Shown: positions 18,348-26,196 of the stretch, piece after piece
How the letters are laid out: each line of letters opens with the position of its first letter
Numbering within the stretch: the first letter of the stretch is position 1
NCBI RefSeq assembly: GCF_022647665.1
Contig: NZ_CP071872.1
Location: 6,572,001-6,636,000, forward strand
Direction of reading: 5' to 3'
DNA length: 64,000 nucleotides
Source: Streptomyces formicae
GTDB taxonomy: Bacteria; Actinomycetota; Actinomycetes; Streptomycetales; Streptomycetaceae
Translations under genes and position numbers: made by a program
The notes under the pieces: model-generated
What the model saw: only the letters and a program-made list of their open reading frames with translations
Database searches by the model: none
What the model was told of the DNA's origin: nothing

Positions 18348-19845
18348 CAACGCCGTGTAGTTAGGGCTCTGGGCTGCTTGTCAAGCAGGCTGATGAAGTG
18401 ACGGAGCTCCTGCTAGAACCGTGTCGACCAAGATCACTGTTCAGCAGGAGCTCCGTTGGACGCCAAGTCTGTCATTTCTCGTGAAGTAGCGGTTGCAGCA
18501 GGGGCGTTTGCCCCCGGCCATCTCGGCGAGCTGACACGGATTGTCCCGTTCGAGATGGTCGATGAGGTGCTGGCAGATACCGGCAGAACCCAGCAACGGA
18601 TACGGGCCCTTCCCTCGCGCGTGGTGGTGTACCTGCTGCTGGGTGGGGCATTGTTCCCCGGGCTCGGATGGCAGCAGGTGTGGCAGCGGCTGACAGCCGG
18701 CCTGGACGGACTGCCGACGGCGACGCCCACGGCCAGCGCGCTGGCCCAGGCCCGCAAGAGGCTCGGGACCCGCCCGCTGCGTCACCTGTTCGACTTGCTC
18801 CGTGGACCGGCCGCAGGACTCGGCATCACCGGAACGCGATGGCGCGGACTGGTCGTCTGCGCCATCGACGGCACGTTGATGGCCGTGCCGGACAGCCCCA
18901 CGAACCAGGCCGAGTTCACCCGGCACCGCTGCAACAACGGCGGTGCGGGATACCCCTCACTGCGACTCCTGGTCCTGGTCGCCTGCGGAACCCGGACCAT
19001 TATGGACGCCGTCTTCGGTCCGGCCACCGACGGTGAGACCACCTATGCTCCACGCTTAGTCCGCAGCCTGCGGGAAGACATGATCGTCCTGCTGGACCGG
19101 AACTTCGCCGTCCAGGCCCTGATCGAAGCGATCACGTCGAGAAGCGCACACGTCCTGGTCCGGGTGAAAGAGAACCGCAGACTGCCGGTCCTGCGACGCT
19201 TCCCCGACGGCTCCTGGCTCTCCCGGATCGGACCCGTGGCGGTCCGCGTTGTCTGTTGCGAGATCACCATCAGCACATCACAGGGACGACGCACCGGCGC
19301 ATACCGGCTGGTCACAACCCTGACCGATCCCTTCACCCACCCCGCCGGCGAACTGATCGGGCTGTATCACGAGCGGTGGGAAGTCGAGACCACCTATCTG
19401 GAGATCAAGTCAACGATCCTCGGCGGTCGGGTCCTTCGTGCCCGCACTCCCGCCGGTGTCGCCCAGGAAGTCTTCGCGGTGCTGGTCACCTATCAGGTCC
19501 TGCGGCTGGCGATGGCGGACGCCACCGCCAGCCGACCCGGGACCGACCCTGACCGGGCCAGCTTCTCCATCGCCCTGAACACCGCCCGCGATCTGGTCAT
19601 CCAGGCCGCAGGCGTGTTCAGCGGCGCCGTGATCGACCTCGCCGGCACCATAGGCCGCCGAATCCTGGCCGCCCTCATGCCCGACCGCCGTATCCGCACC
19701 CGTCCACGCGTCGTGAAGCGGGCCATCTCGAGATACAACGCCAGAGGCACCGTCGACCGCACCACCTACAGGGCCACGATCAGCGTCCACATCCTGACGC
19801 CCACCCCTTGACACCGCCCACGGCACCCCTAACTACACGGCATTG
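18348..19845 (+). mobile_element. IS4-family insertion sequence
   Basis: About 1.5 kb bounded by inverted repeats with core GCCGTGTAGTTAGGG at 18352 to 18366 and its exact complement at 19827 to 19841. The match extends imperfectly outward (CAANGCC, then a CTAG on each side). One intact transposase is inside. I could not identify a target duplication, so the exact ends are uncertain by several bases. The left CTAG is also the right target copy of the neighbouring IS701 element. Confidence 0.85.
18456..19811 (+). CDS. IS4-family transposase
   Basis: A 451-residue transposase with an N-terminal IS4 domain (VVVYLLLGGALFPGLGWQQVW) and a DDE domain: CAIDGTLMAVPD for the first Asp, VLLDRNF for the second, and the IS4 signature Y-x2-R-x3-E-x6-K seen exactly in YHERWEVETTYLEIK. 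Start at 18456, just over 100 bases inside the left inverted repeat. The frame is intact with normal length. It catalyses movement of the surrounding element. Confidence 0.93.
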   Translation: MDAKSVISREVAVAAGAFAPGHLGELTRIVPFEMVDEVLADTGRTQQRIRALPSRVVVYLLLGGALFPGLGWQQVWQRLTAGLDGLPTATPTASALAQARKRLGTRPLRHLFDLLRGPAAGLGITGTRWRGLVVCAIDGTLMAVPDSPTNQAEFTRHRCNNGGAGYPSLRLLVLVACGTRTIMDAVFGPATDGETTYAPRLVRSLREDMIVLLDRNFAVQALIEAITSRSAHVLVRVKENRRLPVLRRFPDGSWLSRIGPVAVRVVCCEITISTSQGRRTGAYRLVTTLTDPFTHPAGELIGLYHERWEVETTYLEIKSTILGGRVLRARTPAGVAQEVFAVLVTYQVLRLAMADATASRPGTDPDRASFSIALNTARDLVIQAAGVFSGAVIDLAGTIGRRILAALMPDRRIRTRPRVVKRAISRYNARGTVDRTTYRATISVHILTPTP

Positions 19846-20085
19846 GGACTAGATGGCCCGGCGTTAGCTACATGCAGCCACTCGCGCTCGCACGCGCCTC
19901 GGGCATCCCCGGCCAGGACGGCTTCGCGATGCGGACAATGCCACAGCAGGGCATGGAGCTGTACCGGTCGGAGCACTGCCTCGCCCTCGCATGCAGGCAG
20001 CAACGGAGCTCGACGAGCGAGCCCGCGTCTTCCTCGCCCACCACCGCTAATCCCCATACGCGGTGGCGCCGACTCCTCCCCCGCG

Positions 20086-20649
20086 TCAGTCCGTAGTGCC
20101 CGACACTTGAGGCTGCTCTGAGGTCAGTTCGGATATCAAACGAATCGATGCACTGACCATCTGCAGCGCGAGCGCCGGTGTCATCGCGACGTGAGTCGTC
20201 TTGCCATGAGAGTAGGCGTTCCGGATCTGTCGACCGGTGTTCAGAATGTCGGCCTGCTCCGCCGTGAGGGTTCCCTCTTCAAGGGCCCGCTTCAGGTGAT
20301 CGTTCAGTGATCCCGCCCCATAGGTTTCGCTGAGGGCGGCCTCGACGGCCATTATGGACGTGGCAACGCCGACCGTGTTGAACTCGTGCCGGTAGTAGCT
20401 GAAACGGATCAACTCACGAGCCGTGGTGAGCACGCTGATCGCCCGCTCGGGGAGGCCGGCGGGAATCTCAATCAGATCGACGATTTCGTGCATGTCGGCG
20501 AACTTCTCGACCCAGTACCGGGCGCGAGAGTCGGGGGTTGGCCAGGGCAAGCGCGCGTCGGTCACCCAGAGAGTGTTGCATTGTGCTCCGAAAGCGAGCA
20601 CCGGGTTTTGGTTCGCATCGGTTTCGAGGCGATGGGCGCCGCCAAGCAT
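20086..20649 (-). CDS. hypothetical protein with HEPN-like R-x4-H motif
   Basis: I start this at ATG 20649, giving 187 residues; the open frame continues to 21087, but that part is the reverse of the TnsA-like remnant and is not convincing. The C-terminal half is predicted all-alpha. It contains RNAYSHGKTTH (Arg143-x4-His148), which matches the R-x4-6-H active-site motif of HEPN ribonucleases, preceded by a helix with SIMAVEAALSETYG. HEPN proteins often act in RNA-cleaving toxins and phage defence. The N-terminal part (residues 15 to 60) is not recognised. No antitoxin partner such as a nucleotidyltransferase lies next to it. The ribosome site is weak. The family call is inference from one motif and helical context. 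Confidence 0.6.
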   Translation of the reverse strand: MLGGAHRLETDANQNPVLAFGAQCNTLWVTDARLPWPTPDSRARYWVEKFADMHEIVDLIEIPAGLPERAISVLTTARELIRFSYYRHEFNTVGVATSIMAVEAALSETYGAGSLNDHLKRALEEGTLTAEQADILNTGRQIRNAYSHGKTTHVAMTPALALQMVSASIRLISELTSEQPQVSGTTD

Positions 20650-20829
20650 CCGAACAATGCTACACCCGGCGACGCTGTCGGCTGCGCTCCGGCGACCTGG
20701 TTTCTCCTGCGGAGCCCTGCCTTGGCTGACTTCCGTAGCTGACAGCGAGGACCGAGAGCAGACGGGGAGTGCTCTGACGTCGGCAGGCGCGATTACGACA
20801 ACTTCATCCTCACGGGCGGTTTCGCCCTG

Positions 20830-21243
20830 TTGGATCTGGCGGATTCCAACTCGATCTGGACAGTTGCGTGCATGGGGATAGGCACGGAGGGGTTCGAGGT
20901 CGGCGGGCGGGACGCCCACGGCGAGCATCGATGCCCGCTGGCCGAGGCGGCAGTAGTGGAGTTCGAGGCGGGGCTGCCGGTACGCGGGTTCCCGTCGTAC
21001 CGCGGTCAGCGGAACTTCCCGGGCCTGTCCTGGTCGGCCACGAAGGGCGGGCACGTGGGGTTCGAGTCGTGGCTGGAGCGGGATCACGCGATGCTGCTGG
21101 ACTTCACACCCGAGGTGACTGGGCTGCTGTCGCAGCCGCTATGACTGTTCTGGCAGAACGACAAGGGCCAGGCGGTCTCCCACGCGCCGGACTACTTCGC
21201 ACGGTTCGAGGACGGCCGGGACCCCCTCCCCCGACACCATTAA
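20830..21243 (+). pseudogene. TnsA-like transposase endonuclease remnant with nonsense mutation
   Basis: The translation VRGFPSYRGQRNFPGLSWSAT, then GGHVGFESWLERDHAMLLDF and EVTGLLSQP, matches the N-terminal part of actinobacterial TnsA-like heteromeric transposase subunits. These are restriction-like nucleases that cut the 5' ends of Tn7-type elements. At 21142 the frame has TGA where the family has Trp (QPLW); the same frame then continues LFWQNDKGQAVSHAPDYFARFEDGR before ending at 21241. APDYFARF is the family's catalytic Asp segment. The gene is therefore broken by one base change and truncated soon after. No TnsB or TnsC homologue is seen in the window. ATG 20830 or 20872 could be the old start. 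Confidence 0.75.
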
Positions 21244-21335
21244 TTAAACCATATTCTAGGGGATTGGGTCAACCTACATATATACCCTGACCTGCTCCTT
21301 TTCTGCACCACCGGCCCGCACTCGCCCGGCCGGAT

Positions 21336-22484
21336 TCAGTTCGCTTCCGCGGCGACGACGGCAAGTTCTGCCGCCGCGTCATCCTCACCACAAGGCGGGC
21401 TGCACGGCGGTGTGCCGGCGCAGGGGCAGGATGATCCAGACGGGCATGGTCGCAGTTGGGCGCGGAGTGGCGGTGCCGGGGCAGTAGCCGCCCTCGTCCT
21501 CCCATCGGTCGAGGGCGTCGCGCTCGGCGCGGGCCTGCTGTTCGGTGAGCAGAAGTGGCTTCCGGTACAGCCTCGCGCGCTGGAATCGAGGGGCGGGAGT
21601 GCCCGGGCGGCGGCCTTCTGGTCGTCGCGGCGCTTGTGCCGTCGCCGGACTCGGGCGAACCGTGCCTCGTAGGCGGCCTGGTCACTGTCGTGGAGCCCGG
21701 CCGGGTGCAAGCGGGCCAGTTCAAGGGCGGCTTTTCCCATCGGAGTTGGGGTCAGTACGCGGGTGCCGTCGTCCTGGCGGACGGCGACGATGAACCGTGC
21801 GGCGAGCAGGGCCTGGGTCCGCTCGCGGCTGATCCCCCGGCCACCGGTCCACACGCCGTGTCGTGCTGCCTGCCGGGCTCGCCCGTCTCGCCAGTACAGG
21901 CGCCCGGATTCGGCGGCCTCCAGCACACGGACGTGCCCCGCCGTCCAACCGAGTTCGGCAACATACCTTTCGGCGAGATAACGGTTCCTCGCCGACCGGT
22001 CCCGATTGTCCCGGTCCATGCCGGTGGCCGCCCGCTCCTCGGCCTCCTGCTCGACTTCTTCTTCTTCCCGGCGGCGTTCGGTCTCCCGCTCGGCGTACTC
22101 GGCCGCCGTCAACTTCCGCTCCAGCTCCGCCCGCAGGTCGGTGGCCGTCGTCTCGACTCCGGCCGCCGACTGCGCCCGAACAGCAGCGTCGACGGCCGCA
22201 CGGGCGCAGTACAAGGGGGCACTACTCGGCATGGTGGGGTCGTAGGCGTACTGCTCGGCTCGGTCGGCGTGCCGCTCGGCTTCGACGGCTTCCTTGTGAG
22301 CCGCGTGCATGACGGCCTCCAGGCGGGCGGTGGCTCCGGATCGGCTGTGGCACACAGCGGTCATGGCGTCGTCGGCTGCGGTGACGGCGAGGATCGCGGC
22401 CTGTCTGGCGACCTGGATACAGGTCTGCGGAGACGGGTCTCCCGCGGCAACCCGATGTTGGATGGCGGATGCGTTCTCGGGCAT
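21336..22484 (-). CDS. plasmid/ICE-type hypothetical protein, probable C-terminal frameshift
   Basis: Start ATG 22484 (MPENASAIQHRVAAGDPSPQ). The first 300 or so residues look genuine: an Ala-rich helical region, a charged coiled coil (ELERKLTAAEYAERETERRREE in pieces) and a winged-helix-like part (RNRYLAERYVAELGWTAGHVRVL ... GISRERTQALLAARFIVAV). After LPPLDSS, near 21590, the frame becomes Pro/Ala/Cys-rich and unprotein-like. The neighbouring frame instead reads RLYRKPLLLTEQQARAERDALDRW and on to WIILPLRRH, ending at 21385, which is far more plausible. I infer a one-base shift. Such proteins are common on Streptomyces integrative elements; function is unknown. Confidence 0.6.
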   Translation of the reverse strand: MPENASAIQHRVAAGDPSPQTCIQVARQAAILAVTAADDAMTAVCHSRSGATARLEAVMHAAHKEAVEAERHADRAEQYAYDPTMPSSAPLYCARAAVDAAVRAQSAAGVETTATDLRAELERKLTAAEYAERETERRREEEEVEQEAEERAATGMDRDNRDRSARNRYLAERYVAELGWTAGHVRVLEAAESGRLYWRDGRARQAARHGVWTGGRGISRERTQALLAARFIVAVRQDDGTRVLTPTPMGKAALELARLHPAGLHDSDQAAYEARFARVRRRHKRRDDQKAAARALPPLDSSARGCTGSHFCSPNSRPAPSATPSTDGRTRAATAPAPPLRAQLRPCPSGSSCPCAGTPPCSPPCGEDDAAAELAVVAAEAN

Positions 22485-22858
22485 GGGGTGTTCCTCGGGA
22501 TCTCGGTGGTGCGGTCGGCGGCGTGCCGTACCGACGTCGGGGAGGTGCCGCCCGTCTCGCGCGGAGCGCGATGGACAGTGCCGTCGTGCCCGCAGGGCAC
22601 GCCCGTTGGCCCGGCGTCCGGACGGGGCGGGAGGCGCCCGCGGCCCGGACGTCCCGGCCGGCTGCGAGCCGGGCCAGGCTGAGCCGTCCCGGAGGGACGC
22701 CCTTCGTACGGGGGCCGGTGACCGGCGTCGGCCGCCGACGTGGGCGGCCCCGGACGGCGGTGGGCGGAGCGTGGGGTGGGCGGCTCGATGCCGCTCACCC
22801 CACGGCCCGGCGGCCGGGGTCCCGCCGGGCAGTGGCTCCCGCCCGGGCGGGGCTGCTG
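22485..22858. other. extremely GC-rich, hairpin-dense intergenic region
   Basis: About 374 bases between two leftward genes, with an exceptionally high G+C fraction and many short perfect stems, for example CGTGGGGTG/CACCCCACG around 22770 to 22800 and CCCGGCGG/CCGCCGGG around 22807 to 22830. Open frames across it are a composition artefact. It may be a structured leader or control region of the 22484 gene. Confidence 0.5.
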
Positions 22859-23434
22859 CTACGCGGCGACCGGTTCGCGTGCGGCGACGCGGCATCGGGT
22901 GAGTACGGTCTGTGCGGTCTCGCCGTAGATGCTGTGGTCCTTGACCGTGCCGGTCAGCTCGACTTCGTCGCCCTGGTCGGGGACGTCGGCGGCGGAGCTG
23001 AACCAGACGAACACGTTGCCGCTCGTGTCCTGGAACTTCACCAGTCGGCGGCGCTGGGTGCGGTAGCCGTACGTCCGGCCCTCCAGCTCGATCACGGTGG
23101 TGACGGTGGCGGTGGTGGTGATGCGCTCGCCCACGGTGCCCTGCGGCTTCGAGTTCTGGGCGGCCCGCTCGGTGGCCTCCTTCTCCTGGTCGCGGTACCA
23201 ACCCGCGATGGCGGACACCAGCGTCGGCAGGTGGCGGGGGTCGACGGTCTCACCCTTGGCGAGCTGGCCCACCTTGTGGCGGTAGTCGCAGAGGCTGCCG
23301 TATCCCTGGACGGCCCATGCCCGGACAGCGGCGGCGGCGGTTGGCGCGTCGGGGTCGGCGTCGATGGCGGCCCGCCAGTCCATCGGGGCCTTGCGGTCGA
23401 AGAAGTACGCTTCGACGCCGTCGGCGGTCGGCAT
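22859..23434 (-). CDS. hypothetical mobile-element protein, probable OB-fold C-terminus
   Basis: A 191-residue protein from ATG 23434 with GGAAG six bases upstream (MPTADGVEAYFFDRKAPMDWR). The C-terminal half (GTVGERITTTATVTTVIELEGRTYG ... GNVFVWFSSAADVPDQGDEVELTGTVKDHSIYG) has the five-strand pattern of an OB-fold nucleic-acid binding domain. The reading frame and homology-like character end abruptly at about 23450, where a plus-strand recombinase fragment begins, so this may be the C-terminal part of a longer gene cut at a recombination junction. It follows the same direction as the 22484 gene. The OB-fold call is inference from the strand pattern. Confidence 0.6.
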   Translation of the reverse strand: MPTADGVEAYFFDRKAPMDWRAAIDADPDAPTAAAAVRAWAVQGYGSLCDYRHKVGQLAKGETVDPRHLPTLVSAIAGWYRDQEKEATERAAQNSKPQGTVGERITTTATVTTVIELEGRTYGYRTQRRRLVKFQDTSGNVFVWFSSAADVPDQGDEVELTGTVKDHSIYGETAQTVLTRCRVAAREPVAA

Positions 23435-23463
23435 GGTGTTCTTCCACTGCTCCGACCGGCTGT

Positions 23464-23892
23464 CCCCAGCGCATCGTCACGCTCACCCGCTCCCATATCA
23501 GCACGCGAGGCGCACACAGCTATCTCACCCTCGACCGGCATCCGGTACTGCTGCCGCCCCCGCTCGCCGAGATCGTCCAGCGACTGGCCGCCGCCGAGCC
23601 GTTCGGCCGCCGCCCCATCATCCGCGACCTCGCCCCGACCAGTGAGCTGCTGTTTCCCGGAGCACGTCCCGGCGCCTGCATGGACCACGGCCGCCTCACC
23701 CATCAGCTCAACACCCTCGGCATCCGCGTCATCGCTGCACGCAACAGCGCCTTGTGCTCCCTGGCTGATGACCTCCCGGCTCCGGTCATCGCCGAATTGC
23801 TCGGACTCCACATCAACACCGCCGTCCGCTGGGGCAAACTCGTCAAGCGAGACTGGACCAGCTACCTTGCCGCCCGCGCCGACAGCGGGTAA
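23464..23892 (+). pseudogene. C-terminal fragment of a Streptomyces recombinase/integrase-like protein
   Basis: The translation PQRIVTLTRSHI then SYLTLDRHPVLLPPPLAEIVQ, ELLFPGARPG, ARNSALCSLADDLPAPVIAELLGL and TAVRWGKLVKRDW resembles the C-terminal half of integrase-like proteins found on Streptomyces mobile DNA. These have a helix-turn-helix-like end but lack a clear catalytic Tyr here. There is no start codon in proper context, and the N-terminal half is missing. The fragment begins right where the oppositely directed 22859 to 23434 gene loses its upstream part, so both were probably truncated by one rearrangement. Family assignment is moderate. Confidence 0.5.
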
Positions 23893-23921
23893 CAGCGACC
23901 AAGGACGGGAGGCCACCTTCA

Positions 23922-24563
23922 ATGCCCCAGCACGATGGCTCCCGACTTCAAGACGAAGCCCTGCCGCTCATGCCGACAGCAGGCACCGAGCAATCCCAGC
24001 ACGACGATCAACTGGCTCTGTTCGGACGACCCCAGCGTGTCCGCATCCCGGCCGAACTCTGGCAGAGCTGGCTCAACGATCCGGCGGTCGTGGCACGGTT
24101 CGAGGCCAAGCGCTACCAGCGATCCGAACAAGCTTGCTGGATATGGACGGCCGGAATCTCCTCGACCGGCCACGGAAGCTTCCGCGCCGCCAGCCTCCCC
24201 GGCCGCTCCCGCCGCGGCACCGTCCCCGCGCATCTCTTTGCCTACCAGCTCGAACAGGGCGTCATCCCGCGTCTCGGCTGGTCCGGAGCAGACGACCCCT
24301 GCCTCTGCCATCGATGCGACGAGGCTGGCTGCGTGAACCCGGCGCACCTACGCCTGGGCACCAACACCGAGAACCGTGCCGAATGGGCTCAACGCCACCG
24401 CAACCCTCACGGGCCGCTCGCTGACCTGCGTGGCGCCGCCGGACGAGCCCGAGCTGTCGCGGTCGCCATCCGGGCGGGGATTTCCGCAGGCGAGAGCGCC
24501 GAAGAGATCGAGGACCGCATCCGCGCCGCCAGGCATGCGGGCCAGCCTCTGACTCTTTGGTGA
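23922..24563 (+). CDS. HNH endonuclease-type protein
   Basis: A 213-residue protein with a homing-type HNH core: CWIWTAGISSTGHGSFRA, then VPAHLFAYQLEQGVIPRLG, then CHRCDEAGCVNPAHLRLGTNTENRAEW. The first His lies in VPAHLF; Cys pairs in CHRCDEAGC could bind zinc; NPAHL supplies the Asn and last His. The C-terminus is a helical DNA-binding-like tail (AGESAEEIEDRIRAARHAGQPLTLW). Such nucleases are typical of phages and mobile DNA. A truncated paralogue lies at 25412 to 25804, so this gene was duplicated around the intervening 24632 gene. ATG 23922 has GGGAGG about ten bases upstream. Likely functional. Confidence 0.82.
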   Translation: MPQHDGSRLQDEALPLMPTAGTEQSQHDDQLALFGRPQRVRIPAELWQSWLNDPAVVARFEAKRYQRSEQACWIWTAGISSTGHGSFRAASLPGRSRRGTVPAHLFAYQLEQGVIPRLGWSGADDPCLCHRCDEAGCVNPAHLRLGTNTENRAEWAQRHRNPHGPLADLRGAAGRARAVAVAIRAGISAGESAEEIEDRIRAARHAGQPLTLW

Positions 24564-24631
24564 TCCAGCCGAGGCGATCGACCGCGAGAAATGGTGCGAC
24601 GCCCCGATGCGACAGGTCCGACAATCGTTTG

Positions 24632-25378
24632 GTGACTGACAAGAAGCGTTGCCTCACCCTCGATGTTGTCGTTCCTGATGTTCACCAGAGGGGCGCGAAC
24701 GTGGAGGTCCGGCCGCTGGTCGACGGCGAGGACATCCTGGCGGAGATCTTCACGGAAGGGCCGGGTGAAGATCCTGAGTACCTCCTGCTGCCGGACGGTC
24801 CTCTCACAGCTGTTGCTGAGCCGCACGAGGTGCGGCTGGCCGAGGCAACGTGCACCGAAGGGTGCTGCGGTGCTCTTTACGTAACCATTCGGCGTGACGG
24901 CGATCACGTGATCTGGAGCGAGTGGCGCAATCCCGACGAGGACGAGGTTGACCTACCTGAGTTCTGGTTCGACGCTCGGGAGTACCAGGCAGAGGTCGAG
25001 CGGGCCGTCGCGGACCACAGCTGGGAGTGGCCGGCACGCACAGTTGCCCGGCTGCTGGAGCGGGACCTCAGAGAGTGCACTGACTGGCTTGCACAGTGGG
25101 AATGTGAACTCGGCAATGTGTCCGCCTGGCCTTGGGAGCCCGACCAGATCAACCTTTTTCTCTTCCATCCGGGCCGCTCGGCAATCAGGGAAGACCGCCC
25201 ATGGCTGCAGTTCCGGATGGTGCTCGACGTCTCCGGCGAGGACCCTGCAGCGCAGGCCGAGAGACTTGCTGAGCAACTCGTGGCGGGTGACCCACGTCAG
25301 ATGGCCGGGGTCTGTGGCGGATCACCGGAGTTCGCCAGGCAGCTCGGTTTCCCCTGGCCGCAGCGCCGGAGAACCTGA
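24632..25378 (+). CDS. hypothetical protein between two HNH copies
   Basis: I do not recognise this 248-residue soluble acidic protein. GTG 24632 is chosen because the preceding 25 codons look non-coding. It has two halves: a beta-rich start (LTLDVVVPDV ... VEVRPLVDGEDILAEIF ... YVTIRRDGDHVIWSEWRNP) and an alpha/beta end with several Trp (HSWEWPARTVARLLERDLREC, ECELGNVSAWPWEPDQINLFLFHPG). An ATCTEGCCG cysteine cluster near residue 75 might bind metal. No ribosome site is strong. It sits between an intact and a truncated HNH gene, all rightward, so it is probably part of the mobile cargo. No function is proposed. Confidence 0.65.
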   Translation: MTDKKRCLTLDVVVPDVHQRGANVEVRPLVDGEDILAEIFTEGPGEDPEYLLLPDGPLTAVAEPHEVRLAEATCTEGCCGALYVTIRRDGDHVIWSEWRNPDEDEVDLPEFWFDAREYQAEVERAVADHSWEWPARTVARLLERDLRECTDWLAQWECELGNVSAWPWEPDQINLFLFHPGRSAIREDRPWLQFRMVLDVSGEDPAAQAERLAEQLVAGDPRQMAGVCGGSPEFARQLGFPWPQRRRT

Positions 25379-25411
25379 AATCGGGGAATACCGCACGCCA
25401 GCAATAAGTGA

Positions 25412-25804
25412 TCTCCACCAGTATTTCGGGCGGCATCGCTGCCGGGCCGGACGCGGCGGGGGACCGTGCCCGGGCATCTGTACGGGTACCAGCTCGCGCA
25501 CGGCGTGATTCCTCGCCTCGGCTGGGATAACGAGAGCCCGACCGTGTGTCACACCTGTGACAACCACTCGTGCCAGCAGCCAAGCCACCTGCGCCTTGGC
25601 ACGCCGGCGGAGAACCGGGCCGAGTGGCTAGCCCGGCGCCGCGACCCCGGCAGTCCTCTGGCAGACCTCCGTGGACCGGCTAGCCGCTCACGCGCCATCG
25701 GCGCAGCCATACGCGCTGGCCGCGCGCAGGGTGAGTCCGGTGCGCAGATCGCCCTCCGCATCGAGACCGCGGCGGCGGCAGGCCGCCCTCTGAGCCTGTG
25801 GTGA
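25412..25804 (+). pseudogene. N-terminally truncated HNH endonuclease copy
   Basis: From FRAASLPGRTRRGTVPGHL onward the translation follows the 23922 gene almost residue for residue: GYQLAHGVIPRLGW, CHTCDNHSCQQPSHLRLGT, ENRAEWLARRRDPGSPLADLRG, ending GRPLSLW. The first half, including CWIWTAG, is absent, and an in-frame TGA lies at 25409. The only internal start is GTG 25466. The zinc Cys and His residues remain, but without the N-terminal half it is probably inactive. A degenerate CRISPR repeat begins 27 bases after its stop. Confidence 0.75.
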
Positions 25805-25830
25805 CCATCCCTTTCGAGCCCTCTTCTGGC

Positions 25831-25859
25831 GGGTCCATCTCCGCGTGCGCAGGGAGCAG
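25831..25859 (-). repeat. degenerate trailer-end CRISPR repeat
   Basis: These 29 bases match the array repeat with two changes (ATCTCCGCG for ATCCCCGCG, and GCAGGG for GCGGGG). It was once the unit before the first array repeat. If the element at 25861 to 26526 and one 9-base duplicate are removed, a normal-length spacer of about 31 bases separates it from the repeat at 26567. Confidence 0.85.
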
Positions 25860-26005
25860 CTGTCTGTAAGCACTTCTGTTGGCCCCACCGCACCAGGTGT
25901 TTCTGGCTCCGCAATGTACGAAGTTGATCTGGCTCCATCGGGGATGAACTCGCTGGAGGATGAGGTTTGCATTGCCGTTGTCTGGGAGCGTGAGAGGGGC
26001 CGCGA

Positions 26006-26179
26006 GTGACCGGTGAAGCCGGGTGGCAGGGACTGAGTCTGGGCCTGTTTCGGCGGGTTCGTAGCGAGTTGATCAAGTCTGTGGACGGTCTAGAGGATGC
26101 TGCCCTCGGCTGGAGGCCGTCGCCGGGCGGCAACAGCAATCGAGTGGCTCGCCTGGACAACTGCGGCCGGCCTCCCTAA
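26006..26179 (+). CDS. short DinB-like N-terminal fragment inside the element
   Basis: A 57-residue frame from GTG 26006 with GAGAGGGG six bases upstream. FRRVRSELIKSVDGLEDAALGW then RPSPGGNS resembles the first helix and loop of DinB-superfamily metal-binding proteins; the rest of that domain, including its His residues, is missing. The start overlaps by GTGA the end of a tiny preceding frame (from ATG 25914, 31 residues), suggesting these are leftover pieces of a cargo operon. The stop falls inside a strong terminator hairpin. Probably a relic rather than a working gene. Confidence 0.4.
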   Translation: MTGEAGWQGLSLGLFRRVRSELIKSVDGLEDAALGWRPSPGGNSNRVARLDNCGRPP

Positions 26180-26196
26180 CGGGAGGCCGGCCGCAG
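26161..26196 (+). terminator. strong hairpin terminator inside the inserted element
   Basis: A perfect 16-base-pair stem CTGCGGCCGGCCTCCC with its complement and a TAAC loop that includes the TAA stop of the short DinB-like frame. Confidence 0.8.

Noticed and set aside
19846..20085. Short frames right of the IS4 element
   Set aside because: One (ATELDERARVFLAHHR) might be the end of an old gene, but it is too short to support.
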